Positions 33,890 through 43,480 of a stretch of 64,000 nt of DNA are shown one piece after another. This DNA comes from Puia sp. Lineage in GTDB: Bacteria > Bacteroidota > Bacteroidia > Chitinophagales > Chitinophagaceae. Within the stretch, counting starts at the first letter, position 1; each line of letters opens with the position of its first letter. Position numbers and translations under genes: made by a program. Under the pieces are notes generated by a model, which did no database searches, was not told the origin of the DNA, and saw only the letters and a program-made list of their open reading frames with translations. The stretch covers positions 1 to 64,000 of the forward strand of contig JARLGZ010000017.1 of the NCBI GenBank assembly GCA_031292515.1, given 5' to 3'.

Positions 33890-36685
33890 ATGATGTATGG
33901 CAGGCTCTCCATACTCTTACCGGTTTTTCTGTTGCTCTCCTCGTTTAGTCCCGGCCGCCCCGGAGAGCCCCCGGATAGTCTTTTGACGATCTATCACAAA
34001 GCCGACCGGTTGTTTCATCTTATCCATTCCACGATAGCTACCGACAGCATGGCCCTGGCAGGTTTTGAACGGGTGATCGCCGGATACGGGGGAAATAACG
34101 ACACCCTGTTGTTCCAGTGTCTTCTGAAAAAAGGGATCCTGCTGGATGCCCGGGCCGACTTTGCGGGAGCGAAAGACTGCTATTGCAAGGCTTTGAGCAC
34201 TCATCCGGGAGACGATTCACTGGCGTTTGTCGTATATGTCTATGCGGGCGCCGGCTATTACAACCTCAATATTTTCGATTCCGCCAACTATTTCCTGCTA
34301 AAGGCCGAAGCACTGTCCGGGCGCTTCCACGACCCGGAGGATAACGTGAGATTGTACAATACACTCGGGGTCCTGTATCACGACAACGGCAATTACCAGC
34401 AAGCTAAGAACTATTTCAGCCAGGCACTGGAAATCGTAAAGGGCAGAAAGCCGTTTGATGTGGCTTCCGCCGTCAGCCTCAAGACGAATATCGCCACCTG
34501 CTCCTACCGGCTGGGATTGTACCGGGAGTCTTTGTCGCTCTACCGGTCTATTCTCGCCTACCGTCTTTTTGCAAGCCCCATCTATATGAACATGGGCATG
34601 GCCTTTGGCTCGCTCGATCAATACGCCGAAGCGCTGGCCTGCTACCAAAAAGTGGATGCCGCAAAACTACCAGGGGTCCTCAATGAGATCGCCTATTCCC
34701 AATTGCAATTGCACCGGCCCGACTCTGCGGCCTGGTGGCTGGACCAATTGCAGAAAAGACGGCAGACCGGTCTGGCCGTGAATAGCCTGGATCTCGGCAT
34801 CAACGGGCTTTACCGGTCCGACCTGCTCGCCAGCCGGCAGCAATACGGGGACGCCCTCATAAGCCTCCAGAAAGCCATCGTCCTGTTCTCGCCGAATTTC
34901 GACCGGGAAGACATCTTTTCGAATCCGGCAGACTTCCAGGGGACTTTTGCCTGTTACCGGTTGTTCGACGCCCTCTCAAAAAAGGGGGCTCTCTTTGAGA
35001 AACTGTTCCGTTCACAACCGCGGGAAGAGTATTTAAGGGCCTCCTACGACGCCTATAAGGCAGCCCTAAGCCTTTTACAGTATATCGAAAAAAGCTACGA
35101 CACCGATGACGCGAAGATATTCCTGAAGAAGAGGACCCCCGAAGTCTACCGGCGATCCCTATCCGTCTGCCTCGAACTTTACCGGCGTCACCCCGGCGAC
35201 CACTACCTGGAGGAGGCTTTTGTCATCAGCGATAAAAACAAGGCTTCCATTATCGCCGCCAATCTAGGGGAAAGAGAACTGGACAAAATACCGGGCGTCG
35301 ACAGGCAACTATTACAAAAAGAGCGGAATATAAAGTACAATATCGCCCGGCTGAACGTCAGGCGGGAGAGGTCGAAGGATGAAAAAGAGGCCGAAGGCAT
35401 GGCCAGGGAAAAAGCCGGCTATGAGATCGAGCTATCGCGTGTGCAGAAAAAACTCGATGAGAACAGCAGCTGTTACCGCCTGAAATACGACGACCGTTCG
35501 CCGGGCATTGGCCAATTGCAGGAGCGCCTGGGCGGGAAACAGGCCCTTGTCAGCTTTACGCTGACGACCGATGCTTTGCATGTGTTTGTACTGACCCGGT
35601 CTTCGCTGGCTTATACCCGCATCGATTCGCTACCCGTGTTGCAGCGCGCCGCGGAAAAATGGCTGAACGCTTTAAAGACGACGGAAAGCGGCAAGCGGTT
35701 CACGGGCTGGCAGGCCGGATCCGACCTTTACAAAATGCTGGTAAAGCCTATACAGGCGTTGATCCCTGAAAAGGACGAATGGATCCTCATCCCGGACGGG
35801 TTCCTCTATTTTCTCCCCTTCGAGTCCTTATCCGAGAGGCCGGATACGCCGCCTCTGCTGGAGACGACGACGGTCAGCTACCAGTTCTCCTCCCGTTTCC
35901 TGGTCGACTCTTCGGCGTCCGCCGTAAGACCGGAAGCTGTTGCCGCTTTTGCACCCTTTGCGGAAAAAGGCGGCCGTTTTGACGGGACGGGCGATGCCTG
36001 GTTCAACCCGCTTCGCGACTCCCGGGAAGAGATCGCGGGGCTTCCGGGCAGTCAATATGTCGATAGCCTGGCAACCAAGCAGCAATTTTTGAAGGAGATC
36101 GACCGGTATCCCATCGTACACCTGGCTACCCATGCCGTCTCTTCCGTGAGCAACGCCGCCTCTTCGTTTATCGCGTTTTATCCCGACCACCGGTCTTCGC
36201 TGGAAGACTGTCTCTACCTGGAAGAACTTTATGGTCTCGATATGAAGGGGACGCAACTCGTCGTCATCAGCGCCTGCGAGACGGGGCAGGGAGAACTCGT
36301 GAGTAATGAGGGGGTGATCAGCCTGGCGCGGGCGTTCGCGTATGCCGGTTGTGCCAGTACGATCAGCAGTCTTTGGAAGGCCGATGACCGGGCGACTTCC
36401 TTTATCCTCCGGCGTTTTTATGTATACCTGCAAAAAGGAGATTCGAAATCAAAGGCATTGCAGCGGGCCAAACTCGACTATCTGCGGAGCGACGCGCTGA
36501 ACAAGAGTCCCGCTTTCTGGTCGCACCTGGTGTTGACCGGAAATACCGAACCGCTCTATAAGAGCGGCGGTATTTCCTGTTGGGGATTGATGGCCTTCCC
36601 GGTAGGTCTCGTATTGGTTTATTTGCTGCTCTTATATTGTACGATGCGAAGGTCCAGGGAAGACATCCGGACGACGACATCATGA
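33890..36685 (+). CDS. TPR-CHAT protease-like protein with N-terminal signal and C-terminal membrane anchor
   Basis: 931 residues. Signal peptide MMYGRLSILLPVFLLLSSFSP; TPR repeats about 40-330 (FQCLLKKGILLDARADFAGAKDCYCKAL, LYNTLGVLYHDNGNYQQAKNYFSQALEI); coiled coil about 460-525; CHAT domain about 540-890. The caspase-like dyad is present: His about 748 in HLATHAVSS and Cys about 796 in VVISACETGQGEL, followed by GVISLARAFAYAGCASTISSLWKADD. One TM helix about 895-917 (CWGLMAFPVGLVLVYLLLLYC) with a short basic tail RRSREDI inside. So the protease would face the periplasm and be held in the inner membrane. It is convergent with a TPR gene (67-bp overlap of ends) next to an ECF sigma gene. Substrate unknown. 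Confidence 0.85.
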   Translation: MMYGRLSILLPVFLLLSSFSPGRPGEPPDSLLTIYHKADRLFHLIHSTIATDSMALAGFERVIAGYGGNNDTLLFQCLLKKGILLDARADFAGAKDCYCKALSTHPGDDSLAFVVYVYAGAGYYNLNIFDSANYFLLKAEALSGRFHDPEDNVRLYNTLGVLYHDNGNYQQAKNYFSQALEIVKGRKPFDVASAVSLKTNIATCSYRLGLYRESLSLYRSILAYRLFASPIYMNMGMAFGSLDQYAEALACYQKVDAAKLPGVLNEIAYSQLQLHRPDSAAWWLDQLQKRRQTGLAVNSLDLGINGLYRSDLLASRQQYGDALISLQKAIVLFSPNFDREDIFSNPADFQGTFACYRLFDALSKKGALFEKLFRSQPREEYLRASYDAYKAALSLLQYIEKSYDTDDAKIFLKKRTPEVYRRSLSVCLELYRRHPGDHYLEEAFVISDKNKASIIAANLGERELDKIPGVDRQLLQKERNIKYNIARLNVRRERSKDEKEAEGMAREKAGYEIELSRVQKKLDENSSCYRLKYDDRSPGIGQLQERLGGKQALVSFTLTTDALHVFVLTRSSLAYTRIDSLPVLQRAAEKWLNALKTTESGKRFTGWQAGSDLYKMLVKPIQALIPEKDEWILIPDGFLYFLPFESLSERPDTPPLLETTTVSYQFSSRFLVDSSASAVRPEAVAAFAPFAEKGGRFDGTGDAWFNPLRDSREEIAGLPGSQYVDSLATKQQFLKEIDRYPIVHLATHAVSSVSNAASSFIAFYPDHRSSLEDCLYLEELYGLDMKGTQLVVISACETGQGELVSNEGVISLARAFAYAGCASTISSLWKADDRATSFILRRFYVYLQKGDSKSKALQRAKLDYLRSDALNKSPAFWSHLVLTGNTEPLYKSGGISCWGLMAFPVGLVLVYLLLLYCTMRRSREDIRTTTS

Positions 36686-37383
36686 TAGGGATGACTCTTG
36701 TCCGTGCGTATCTTGTCCAATAGCGGCATGGCTTCCCGGACGTTGTCCTTCGCCAGCCAGCTCATCGCCAGGTAGAACTCTGCTTCGTCCTCGAAGGTAG
36801 CCGATCCGCCCTGCGCGTTTGCCGCGATGATCTTCCTGAATTTATCGATGGCGTCATCATATCTCTTCAATTCCATGTCGGCCATACCTGCGAGAAAATA
36901 AGACTTATTGCTTTTTCCCTTTTCGACATTAAAAAGCTTGGTGACGGCCTCCCAATTATGGGTGGTATAGGCGATGTCCATGACATCCGCCGTCCCCGCG
37001 TCACGGCTCATATTCAAATCATAGGTGGAATAGTATTTCTCGTAGATCCCGGTAGAGCTCGTCGTATTGTATTTGACGACGGCGGCGCCCACCGTTATCA
37101 GCAGCAAACAGGCTGCAACGCGCATTACATTCCGGTAGAGTGTCCGGACGACGGCGCCCCCGGGCTTCGCATTTTCGGTCTGTCGGGTCTGCCAGTCTTT
37201 CTTCACCGCTTCCACCTGCTCGTAGACGCCGGCTTCCTGCAACCCTTCCACGGCCAGCAGGAGGTATTCCCACTCCACCGCTATTTCCGGGTCGCCGCTG
37301 GTCAACTGTCCTGCTTCGGGAACTATTTTACCCGGATGGTAGCTATCCAAAAGATCTATGAGTTGTTCCTGGGTCTGTGACAT
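36619..37383 (-). CDS. Single-pass membrane protein with C-terminal TPR, probable sigma-factor partner
   Basis: 254 residues. A cytoplasmic N-terminal part about 1-80 (MSQTQEQLIDLLDSYHPGKIVPEAGQ...), a TM helix about 84-104 (VMRVAACLLLITVGAAVVKY), then a periplasmic part with two or three TPRs (NWEAVTKLFNVEKGKSNKSYFLAGMADMELKRYDDAIDKFRKII, DEAEFYLAMSWLAKDNVREAMPLLDKI). It follows an ECF sigma gene on the same strand after 119 bp. The topology (cytoplasmic helical segment, one TM, outer sensor part) is that of an anti-sigma factor, although I see no zinc-type anti-sigma motif. Its last 67 bp overlap the end of the opposite-strand CHAT gene. Role as anti-sigma is inference. Confidence 0.75.
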   Translation of the reverse strand: MSQTQEQLIDLLDSYHPGKIVPEAGQLTSGDPEIAVEWEYLLLAVEGLQEAGVYEQVEAVKKDWQTRQTENAKPGGAVVRTLYRNVMRVAACLLLITVGAAVVKYNTTSSTGIYEKYYSTYDLNMSRDAGTADVMDIAYTTHNWEAVTKLFNVEKGKSNKSYFLAGMADMELKRYDDAIDKFRKIIAANAQGGSATFEDEAEFYLAMSWLAKDNVREAMPLLDKIRTDKSHPYHDVVVRMSSLDLRIVQYKSSK

Positions 37384-37413
37384 GTTCTGAGCTTTTTAGT
37401 TTTCGACTGAATT

Positions 37414-37496
37414 GCCGGCCGGATCATTCGATCTTTTCGATCAGTTTTTAGATTTTATTTTTCGATTTGTCCGACCTGTATTGACTACCGGCCGGC
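37414..37496. repeat. Inverted GCCGGCCGG / CCGGCCGGC pair around an A/T-rich core
   Basis: GCCGGCCGG at 37414-37422 and its complement at 37488-37496 flank 65 bp with repeated TTCGATC/TTTTTAGATTTT. The pair lies in the only spacer between the sigma gene and the TPR gene and could form a long hairpin or a binding site. Confidence 0.45.
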
Positions 37497-37502
37497 TCTC
37501 GC

Positions 37503-38105
37503 CTACCCGGCTATTTCCCGTATCTGTGCGGCAATTTCGGGGTTGTCTTTTATCATACCCGTCAGTTGCTGCAGGCATTTGTATTTTTTGTTTCTCACCA
37601 CCTGCTCGTTCTCATAGGGCAGGAGTTCCACGATCTCTTTCATCGACAGGTTCTCGTAGTAGAACAGGAGGAGCACTTTCCTGCACGGCTCGCCGAGTTT
37701 GAAAACCAGTTCGCGCAGTTGCCGCTTCTTCTCCATGCTGCTGATGTGCTCGCTGACATCCGCCTCATTTTGCTCGCGGCCGTACTCGAATCTTTTTTCC
37801 CGCTTGCCTGCCCTTTCTTTTTTCTTCAGATCGTTAAACCAGATGTTCCTGGCCACGGATACGAGGAAGGTCTTGATACTTGCCTCTCCGCGGTAGGTTC
37901 CTTTTTTTACGATCCCGATAAAGGAAATGACCGTCTCCTGGAAGGTATCTTCTGCATCCTGCCGGCTCCCGCCATAATTTATAATAAAAGAGCATGTCGT
38001 TTCCGCATATTGCTGATAGAGAAATTGGATAGCCGTGTCCAGGTCTTTTTGCCCGCCTACGGCGGCTATCAATTCACTGTCGGTATATTTCTCGCGGTTT
38101 TTCAT
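37503..38105 (-). CDS. ECF RNA polymerase sigma factor
   Basis: 200 residues. Region 2: IQFLYQQYAETTCSFIINYGGSRQDAEDTFQETVISFIGIVKKGTYRGEASIKTFLVSVARNIWFNDLKKKER (about 27-100), a good sigma-70 r2 with the DAEDTFQETV core. Region 4: LGEPCRKVLLLFYYENLSMKEIVELLPYENEQVVRNKKYKCLQQLTGMI (about 137-185). Length and layout are those of ECF factors. It probably forms an operon with the downstream membrane TPR gene and is near the CHAT protease, so it is a candidate output of a protease-controlled envelope signal. 595 bp upstream carry no gene. Confidence 0.88.
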   Translation of the reverse strand: MKNREKYTDSELIAAVGGQKDLDTAIQFLYQQYAETTCSFIINYGGSRQDAEDTFQETVISFIGIVKKGTYRGEASIKTFLVSVARNIWFNDLKKKERAGKREKRFEYGREQNEADVSEHISSMEKKRQLRELVFKLGEPCRKVLLLFYYENLSMKEIVELLPYENEQVVRNKKYKCLQQLTGMIKDNPEIAAQIREIAG

Positions 38106-38389
38106 ATAATAGTAGGCGCCGGAGGCTGTGATGTAACCGACCGGGGCGAATATTTTTTGGATAAGGGTATTTTGTGGCCTTATAGAACGAAAATGATAGC
38201 GATTGAATTGTATGCCATCGAGTTACGTTTGGATAAGAACGGATAGGAAGGGTTCCGGGCAATTGCCGGGCAGGAAATATTTTTCTATCTGATTGATAAT
38301 TAATGGGCTGTATTTTAGCCGATTTAGCAGTTGAACCGGCGGCATTCAGCCTGATAATCATTTCTTTACCCAGCTTACTAAATAAGACG

Positions 38390-38503
38390 GCCACAAGGGA
38401 CGACTGCCGCCGCAAGGGACGACTGCGGCCGAAAGGCATAATTACGGCCACTCAAGATAACTACAACCACCAGGAATCATTACACCACCCGGGATTATTG
38501 ACA
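38390..38503. repeat. 19-bp tandem array x 6, intergenic
   Basis: GCCACAAGGGACGACTGCC, GCCGCAAGGGACGACTGCG, GCCGAAAGGCATAATTACG, GCCACTCAAGATAACTACA, ACCACCAGGAATCATTACA, CCACCCGGGATTATTGACA, in exact register. It lies in the 38106-38700 gap, where I see no gene. Confidence 0.85.
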
Positions 38504-38700
38504 GGAGATGACCGGCGGGATATGCCGTCCGGGCTGAGCCGGCAAGGTCCGAGCGGGAAAGGTATCGGTCACGGGCATTAATACCCGGGCAGGTCAATAC
38601 CGCCAAAGAGACGGGAAAGAGAGGGAAGCCTGTGAGCATTCTTAAGGACGGATACAGGCGGATCCTTCCCGGTCTTTTTTGCAAGTAGACGGTCTTGCCC

Positions 38701-41310
38701 TCATAGCTTTTCCATCGTCAGCACCTGGTCTATCGACGATCCTTTCACATGCAAATAGTATAGCCCTGCAGGAAAGCGGGTGATATTGATCGGCCAGTAG
38801 TTGTCTCCCTGCGATACGAACAACGATCTGTATAACAGGATATGACCTGACAGGTCGGTGAGGACCAGATCGACATGGGCGGGCTGTGCGGCTCCGATAT
38901 ATAGCGTGGTGGTGGCTCCGGTAGCCAGGGACGGCCTCAGCCCGACACTGGTCTGCACCGCGATATTGTTCACCTGGTTGTTCACCACGACAATGGAACT
39001 TAGTTGCACGCTGCCGTCCGCCTTATTCATTTGGATGCGGTAATAGATAGTACCTCCTATAGCGACTCCTATGGCGCCTCCTTGTGACCCGGGCAGGACC
39101 ATTGCGTCGGGATCCATATAATGATAATCTGCCTGGCCGGCAACGGCATTGACGATGGCGATGGCCGGAAAATCCCTGCCATTGGTCGACCGCTGGACTT
39201 CGAAGGACACCGGTTCTTCGGAAGCATCGATTTGCCAGCCCACGAGAATGGCATGGTTTGCGGAAGGAGTAGCGGTCAGGTTCAGGAATTGAATCGCCAG
39301 CGTGATATAGTTTCCGGGACCCTCATAGGCGCCCATATCGGCGTAGGTATTGCCCGGGTAAGGGCGAATGGCGTCTGTTATATCATTGTCGAGATAAATC
39401 TGATTCACGTTCACAGCCGGGGAACTGGTAGTCAGATGCAGTCCATCGTCGGCCGTCGCCCACTTGCCATCGGCGCCCGTATAATTACCCGGATAGGCAA
39501 AATCCGGATTGAGACTGATATTGCCGACCACGTTGCTGCCGGTGAACGGCACCGCGACGGTGAAGTCGTTGTATTTGACTTTTATACCGCCCGTCGATCC
39601 CGCCCCAAAGGCGATGCCGTCCGTAGTATTGCCCCATACGATATTGCCGTAGTACTTGGTGCTGCCGCCACCGGCCTCATAGATACCGGCGCCGGTCACC
39701 GCCGTATTGTTATAGAAGGTGCTGATCTCGAAGGTGGAACTGCTCCCATTGTCGTACAGGCCGCCGCCATCGCCGGTGGTTGAATTATTTACGAAGACGC
39801 AGTTATACAGGTTCATGTTGCCAGATGTGCCATGATAGATCCCCCCGCCATTCGAAGCGGCGCCCTTGCCGATATTGGCCTGGAAGACGCAATTGCTGTC
39901 GGTGCCCGCTGCGCCCGAATAGTCATACTGTCCTGCGCCGTCTCCTCCGCTGGCTACATTGCCCAAAAACCAGCAGTGAGAGATCCGGGAGTTGGCCGAA
40001 GCATCGTTGAATACGCCACCGCCGGCCATTCCGCTCGCGGCGGTAGCCGTATTGTTGGCAAAAGTGTCTGTATAGTAATAAGGCTGGCCGCTGCTGATAT
40101 AACTGGCGCCGCCATAGGCGGCTGCGTTATTCGAAAAATGACACCATGCCGTGGAATCGGTATTGCCGCCTGTGTTGGCATATCCTCCGCCATAGGTGGC
40201 GGCATTGTTTCCCGAGAAGCTGCTGCTATAGATCGCCATGCCCGAAGAGTTGTTCAGTACGCCGCCGCCATAAGCCGAAGAGCTGTTGTTTGAGAAACTG
40301 CAATTCGACACCTCCATGCCGGGATTGGCGTTGTATACGCCGCCGCCGCCGTTGCCGGCAGTAGTCGTAGTCGTCTTGTTGCCTGTGAAACTGCAGCCCG
40401 TCAGCAGTAGGGTAACGGTCCCGTTGTCCTTACCAAGACCGCCGCCATTTCCGGTGGCCAGGTTGTTGCTGAAAGCGCACCCTGTAAAACTATAGCTGCC
40501 GCCGGGGATGATCAATGCCCCGCCCCCCTCCGAACCGGAGGTATCGGCGTTGAAGGTATCGCCGGTAAAACTCGCGGTGACACCGCTGGCATAGATGCCG
40601 CCGCCTCCGTTATACTGCCCCGTGACAGTGGTGGAGTCATTGGAAATACTGCAATTGGTAAAGACCGGGCTTCCGGCGTTGTACAGATAGCCGCCACCGC
40701 CATTGCCGATCGCCGTATTGTGAATGATATTGCAATTCGAGATTTTCGGCGAAGCCCCGCTGCCGAAACAGACGATCCCGGCGCCGGTGCTCCTGGACGG
40801 GGACTGGCCATTGTAGGCGAACGTTCCCGCTCCTGAAGCGTGCCCGTATTCGATGGTGAACCCATCCAGGATCGCTGTACTGGTCGCTCCCGGAAAAACC
40901 ACGACGTGATAAGAATTATCGGAGTTATTCCCGGCTAAGCCGATATCACCCGACAGGATCGTGATATAGGTCGACACGTTCCGCTGGCTCAACGAGGTCT
41001 CTGTACCGGCAAAACCACCGTATACGGCCACGCCGTTCGCCAGTACAAAGGCACTGTCCCGGATCGCGCTCGCGGTGGGGTAATAGACCGCGCCGGTCGT
41101 GCTCCCCTGTACCCACACGGTATCGGTAGTGGCGGCGTTGGCGATGACATATCTTAAGGCTGCGGCCGGCGCCGCGTTGGCCCAGGACAGGCCGTTCTGG
41201 GATCCCGCGCCGATGATCTTCACATAATGTTTTGTCTGGGCTTGAGCCTCATGAACCTGGAAAAGCAGCATGATGGCAAAACAAACGGGAATGAAAATGA
41301 GTTGTTTCAT
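38701..41310 (-). CDS. T9SS-secreted right-handed beta-helix protein with Pmp-like repeats
   Basis: 869 residues. Signal peptide MKQLIFIPVCFAIMLLFQVHEAQA; a parallel beta-helix about 30-640 with many short rungs of the type GGGG[VI]Y...N.T...C.FSNN (for example NCSFSNNSSSAYGGGVLNNSSGMAIYSSSFSGNNAATYGG), the pattern of choice-of-anchor Q / Pmp-like proteins; a linker to about 785; and a C-terminal T9SS type A sorting domain (HVDLVLTDLSGHILLYRSLFVSQGDNYWPINITRFPAGLYYLHVKG). It is thus an exported, probably cell-surface, large adhesin-like or polysaccharide-binding protein. Catalytic residues are not visible. No partner genes; 618 bp of gene-free DNA follow upstream of its start. Confidence 0.85.
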   Translation of the reverse strand: MKQLIFIPVCFAIMLLFQVHEAQAQTKHYVKIIGAGSQNGLSWANAAPAAALRYVIANAATTDTVWVQGSTTGAVYYPTASAIRDSAFVLANGVAVYGGFAGTETSLSQRNVSTYITILSGDIGLAGNNSDNSYHVVVFPGATSTAILDGFTIEYGHASGAGTFAYNGQSPSRSTGAGIVCFGSGASPKISNCNIIHNTAIGNGGGGYLYNAGSPVFTNCSISNDSTTVTGQYNGGGGIYASGVTASFTGDTFNADTSGSEGGGALIIPGGSYSFTGCAFSNNLATGNGGGLGKDNGTVTLLLTGCSFTGNKTTTTTAGNGGGGVYNANPGMEVSNCSFSNNSSSAYGGGVLNNSSGMAIYSSSFSGNNAATYGGGYANTGGNTDSTAWCHFSNNAAAYGGASYISSGQPYYYTDTFANNTATAASGMAGGGVFNDASANSRISHCWFLGNVASGGDGAGQYDYSGAAGTDSNCVFQANIGKGAASNGGGIYHGTSGNMNLYNCVFVNNSTTGDGGGLYDNGSSSTFEISTFYNNTAVTGAGIYEAGGGSTKYYGNIVWGNTTDGIAFGAGSTGGIKVKYNDFTVAVPFTGSNVVGNISLNPDFAYPGNYTGADGKWATADDGLHLTTSSPAVNVNQIYLDNDITDAIRPYPGNTYADMGAYEGPGNYITLAIQFLNLTATPSANHAILVGWQIDASEEPVSFEVQRSTNGRDFPAIAIVNAVAGQADYHYMDPDAMVLPGSQGGAIGVAIGGTIYYRIQMNKADGSVQLSSIVVVNNQVNNIAVQTSVGLRPSLATGATTTLYIGAAQPAHVDLVLTDLSGHILLYRSLFVSQGDNYWPINITRFPAGLYYLHVKGSSIDQVLTMEKL

Positions 41311-41567
41311 TGGTTTGGATTTGGCATGAAAGTACCGACAGGCCTTACCGGCAGGCGAGGCAGATGAGACCTGGTCGATTGGAAGGTCGTCAGGGAATGA
41401 CTGATATTTGAAATCGCGTTGCTGTGCTTACTATCGCGTATGTATGCGGGCAGCACGCTGGGACTACGCATTAGCCTGTCAGGCAGGCCGGAGAAGGATG
41501 TATTTTCATGGGATGGGGCGGTTTTAAGGGTTCGAGGATTTTTAAAGTACAAGCTCTCCCGACAAAT

Positions 41568-41597
41568 CTGGTCACCAATCTTCTGGTCACCAATCTT
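41568..41597. repeat. Perfect 15-bp duplication in a gene-free stretch
   Basis: CTGGTCACCAATCTT occurs twice head to tail, with a related ACAAATCTAGTCATC beyond. This is the only ordered element I see in 41311-41850; the stretch has no supported gene. Confidence 0.75.
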
Positions 41598-41857
41598 CCC
41601 ACAAATCTAGTCATCCCCTTCACAAGATGCAAGGGAAGTGATGTAAACGAGTGCGAGATACCGGTTAGCACTGATCGTAGTATTAGGAACCTCTTATGCA
41701 CGAGTTAAGTGTTACCGTGCTAAAAATACACCTAAACCGTTTTAGCAGATGACGGAGAGGGATTGGATTTTTTATTCAAAACTCTATTTTTACGGTAAGG
41801 ATAAGGTTTAATGGTTACGGGATATGTTTGGTAGCAAATAGTCCATGTACTATTTAA

Positions 41858-41896
41858 CAAAAAACCGCTCTTCTGAAAATTGGGAGCGGTTTTTTT
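41858..41896 (-). terminator. Intrinsic terminator of the esterase gene (bidirectional)
   Basis: AAAAAACCGCTC, a 13-base loop, then GAGCGGTTTTTT: a 12-bp stem ending in T-runs on both strands. It sits 33 bp after the stop codon of the acetylxylan-esterase-like gene and is the clearest intrinsic terminator in the window. Confidence 0.88.
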
Positions 41897-41928
41897 ATTC
41901 CGGTCAGGCAGGTAGTATTTACCCGGGC

Positions 41929-43266
41929 TTATTCTTTTCCCAATTGCTCTTTTCCCAACTGCTGCAACAGCCAGCCCGTCAGTTTTTCGTTTTGTTCCGG
42001 GAAAGACCAATGCCCCGTTTCCAGGGAGAGGAACAGGGACTTTGGAGCGGTGATCTGGTTATAGGCCGCAAAAGTGGAGGTCGGGGGACAGACTTCATCG
42101 TTGTAGCCCCAGCTATACATCCCGGGCGCCTTCAGCAACTTTGCAAAATTCAACACATCAAAATAGGCCATGTTGGCGATCTCGTTATCCGAGCGATGCT
42201 GCGGATTATTTTGGTCGAAGATATGCGGCCATCCGCCGGCCCGGCCGTGGAGGTAACCTGTCATATCGCAAAGGGCCGGATAAAAAGCGGCCAGGCATTT
42301 TACACGCGGATCCAGCGAGGCCGTCACAATCGATAGGGCGCCCCCCTGGCTGCCACCGGTTACGCCGAGATTCGTTCCGTCATACTGGGGAAGACTTACC
42401 AGGAAATCATTGGCGCGTACGCAACCGAGATAGACCCTCTTGAAATAATATTGGTCTTTATCTTCCATGTTATAGGTCCAGTAGGCGTTCAGCCAGCCTG
42501 CGGACATATCGTCATAGACCTGTCTGTCCATGATGACGGGCACGCCATGTATTCCTATCTGCAGCGTGATCACTCCTTTTTCGGCCAGTTTGATGTCCCC
42601 GGAATAAGGTCTCACGCCTGCGCCCGGCACTTCGAGCACGGCAGGATATTTCCCTTCTTTTTTCGGGACGCAGAGGATGCCGTAGAGCCGCGCTCCCGGT
42701 TTGTAGTTCTGTAAATTGACCTGGTAGACATTCACGGCGCCCGTGCAGCGATCGGGCAACAATGTCATCCGGGCGTCCATGGGAATACCCGCGTTATCGG
42801 CCTTTGCCTTGTCCCAAAACTGTTGGAAGTCTTCCGGCATTGCGACGGTGGGCTGGATGGATGCCGGTGAAAAGCCGGCAGTGGCGAGGCCCCGGTATTC
42901 TTTGCCATTTACCACGGCAACGACGATACAGCGAAGGAAGCCAGGCGTTTTTAGAGTCCCTCCGTCCAGGGTCGCTTTCCCGCCGGCTAAAAAAACAGAG
43001 TCTTTTTTCACCGGGGGCATCTTTTCGGGGCCGACCTCATAGCGGATGCCTGTATTTTTTACCAGGTGACCGTATTGAAATACGGAGACCTCGAATTTCA
43101 CTTTCTCGCCGGGTTCGTAGGTCCAGTCCTGATGATCCGGTGATACTACCAGTTTTACGATCTGTTCGGATGGCTGGGCGTGGGAATGGAAGAAAATCAG
43201 CAAACAGGCCGGCAGGAGGAACAGTATCCTGCAGGTCTTGAAGGTCATTTCTATGGACTTATGCAT
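41929..43266 (-). CDS. Secreted acetylxylan esterase / cephalosporin-C deacetylase-like enzyme
   Basis: 445 residues. Signal peptide MTFKTCRILFLLPACLLIFFHSHAQ (start 43266 or 43248). A beta-sandwich lead about 32-130, then the Axe1-type alpha/beta hydrolase: MPEDFQQFWDKAKADN (typical entry), GILCVPKKEGKYPAVLEVPGAG, nucleophile GGSQGGALSI, acid in GYNDEVCPP and His in ETGHW. The lead domain and YWTYNMEDKDQYYFKRVYLGCVRANDFL are as in the Bacteroidota members. It removes acetyl groups from xylan-type sugars in known relatives. The last residues QLGKEQLGKE come from a small DNA duplication. Single gene with its own terminator. Confidence 0.88.
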   Translation of the reverse strand: MHKSIEMTFKTCRILFLLPACLLIFFHSHAQPSEQIVKLVVSPDHQDWTYEPGEKVKFEVSVFQYGHLVKNTGIRYEVGPEKMPPVKKDSVFLAGGKATLDGGTLKTPGFLRCIVVAVVNGKEYRGLATAGFSPASIQPTVAMPEDFQQFWDKAKADNAGIPMDARMTLLPDRCTGAVNVYQVNLQNYKPGARLYGILCVPKKEGKYPAVLEVPGAGVRPYSGDIKLAEKGVITLQIGIHGVPVIMDRQVYDDMSAGWLNAYWTYNMEDKDQYYFKRVYLGCVRANDFLVSLPQYDGTNLGVTGGSQGGALSIVTASLDPRVKCLAAFYPALCDMTGYLHGRAGGWPHIFDQNNPQHRSDNEIANMAYFDVLNFAKLLKAPGMYSWGYNDEVCPPTSTFAAYNQITAPKSLFLSLETGHWSFPEQNEKLTGWLLQQLGKEQLGKE

Positions 43267-43404
43267 CGTTGCAATTTTATGAATTGTGTGATTACCTTTT
43301 TATGAATTGCTTGTGAAGTTACTGCTGCCATTCATAAAACAGGCGACTGGCCGTCATTAAAAATATTAAATCCGTTCGATAAGAGGCGGAAGAAACCTAA
43401 TGGA

Positions 43405-43480
43405 TCGAAAACAGAGCGGCATGAAACAGGGAAGTACAAAACGGGGAGGAATAAAACGGCGAGGAATAAAAATGAAAAAA
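43405..43480. repeat. 15-bp tandem array x 5, intergenic
   Basis: Units TCGAAAACAGAGCGGC, ATGAAACAGGGAAGT, ACAAAACGGGGAGGA, ATAAAACGGCGAGGA, ATAAAAATGAAAAAA from 43405. It lies upstream of the esterase start in the 43267-43751 gap. Confidence 0.75.
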
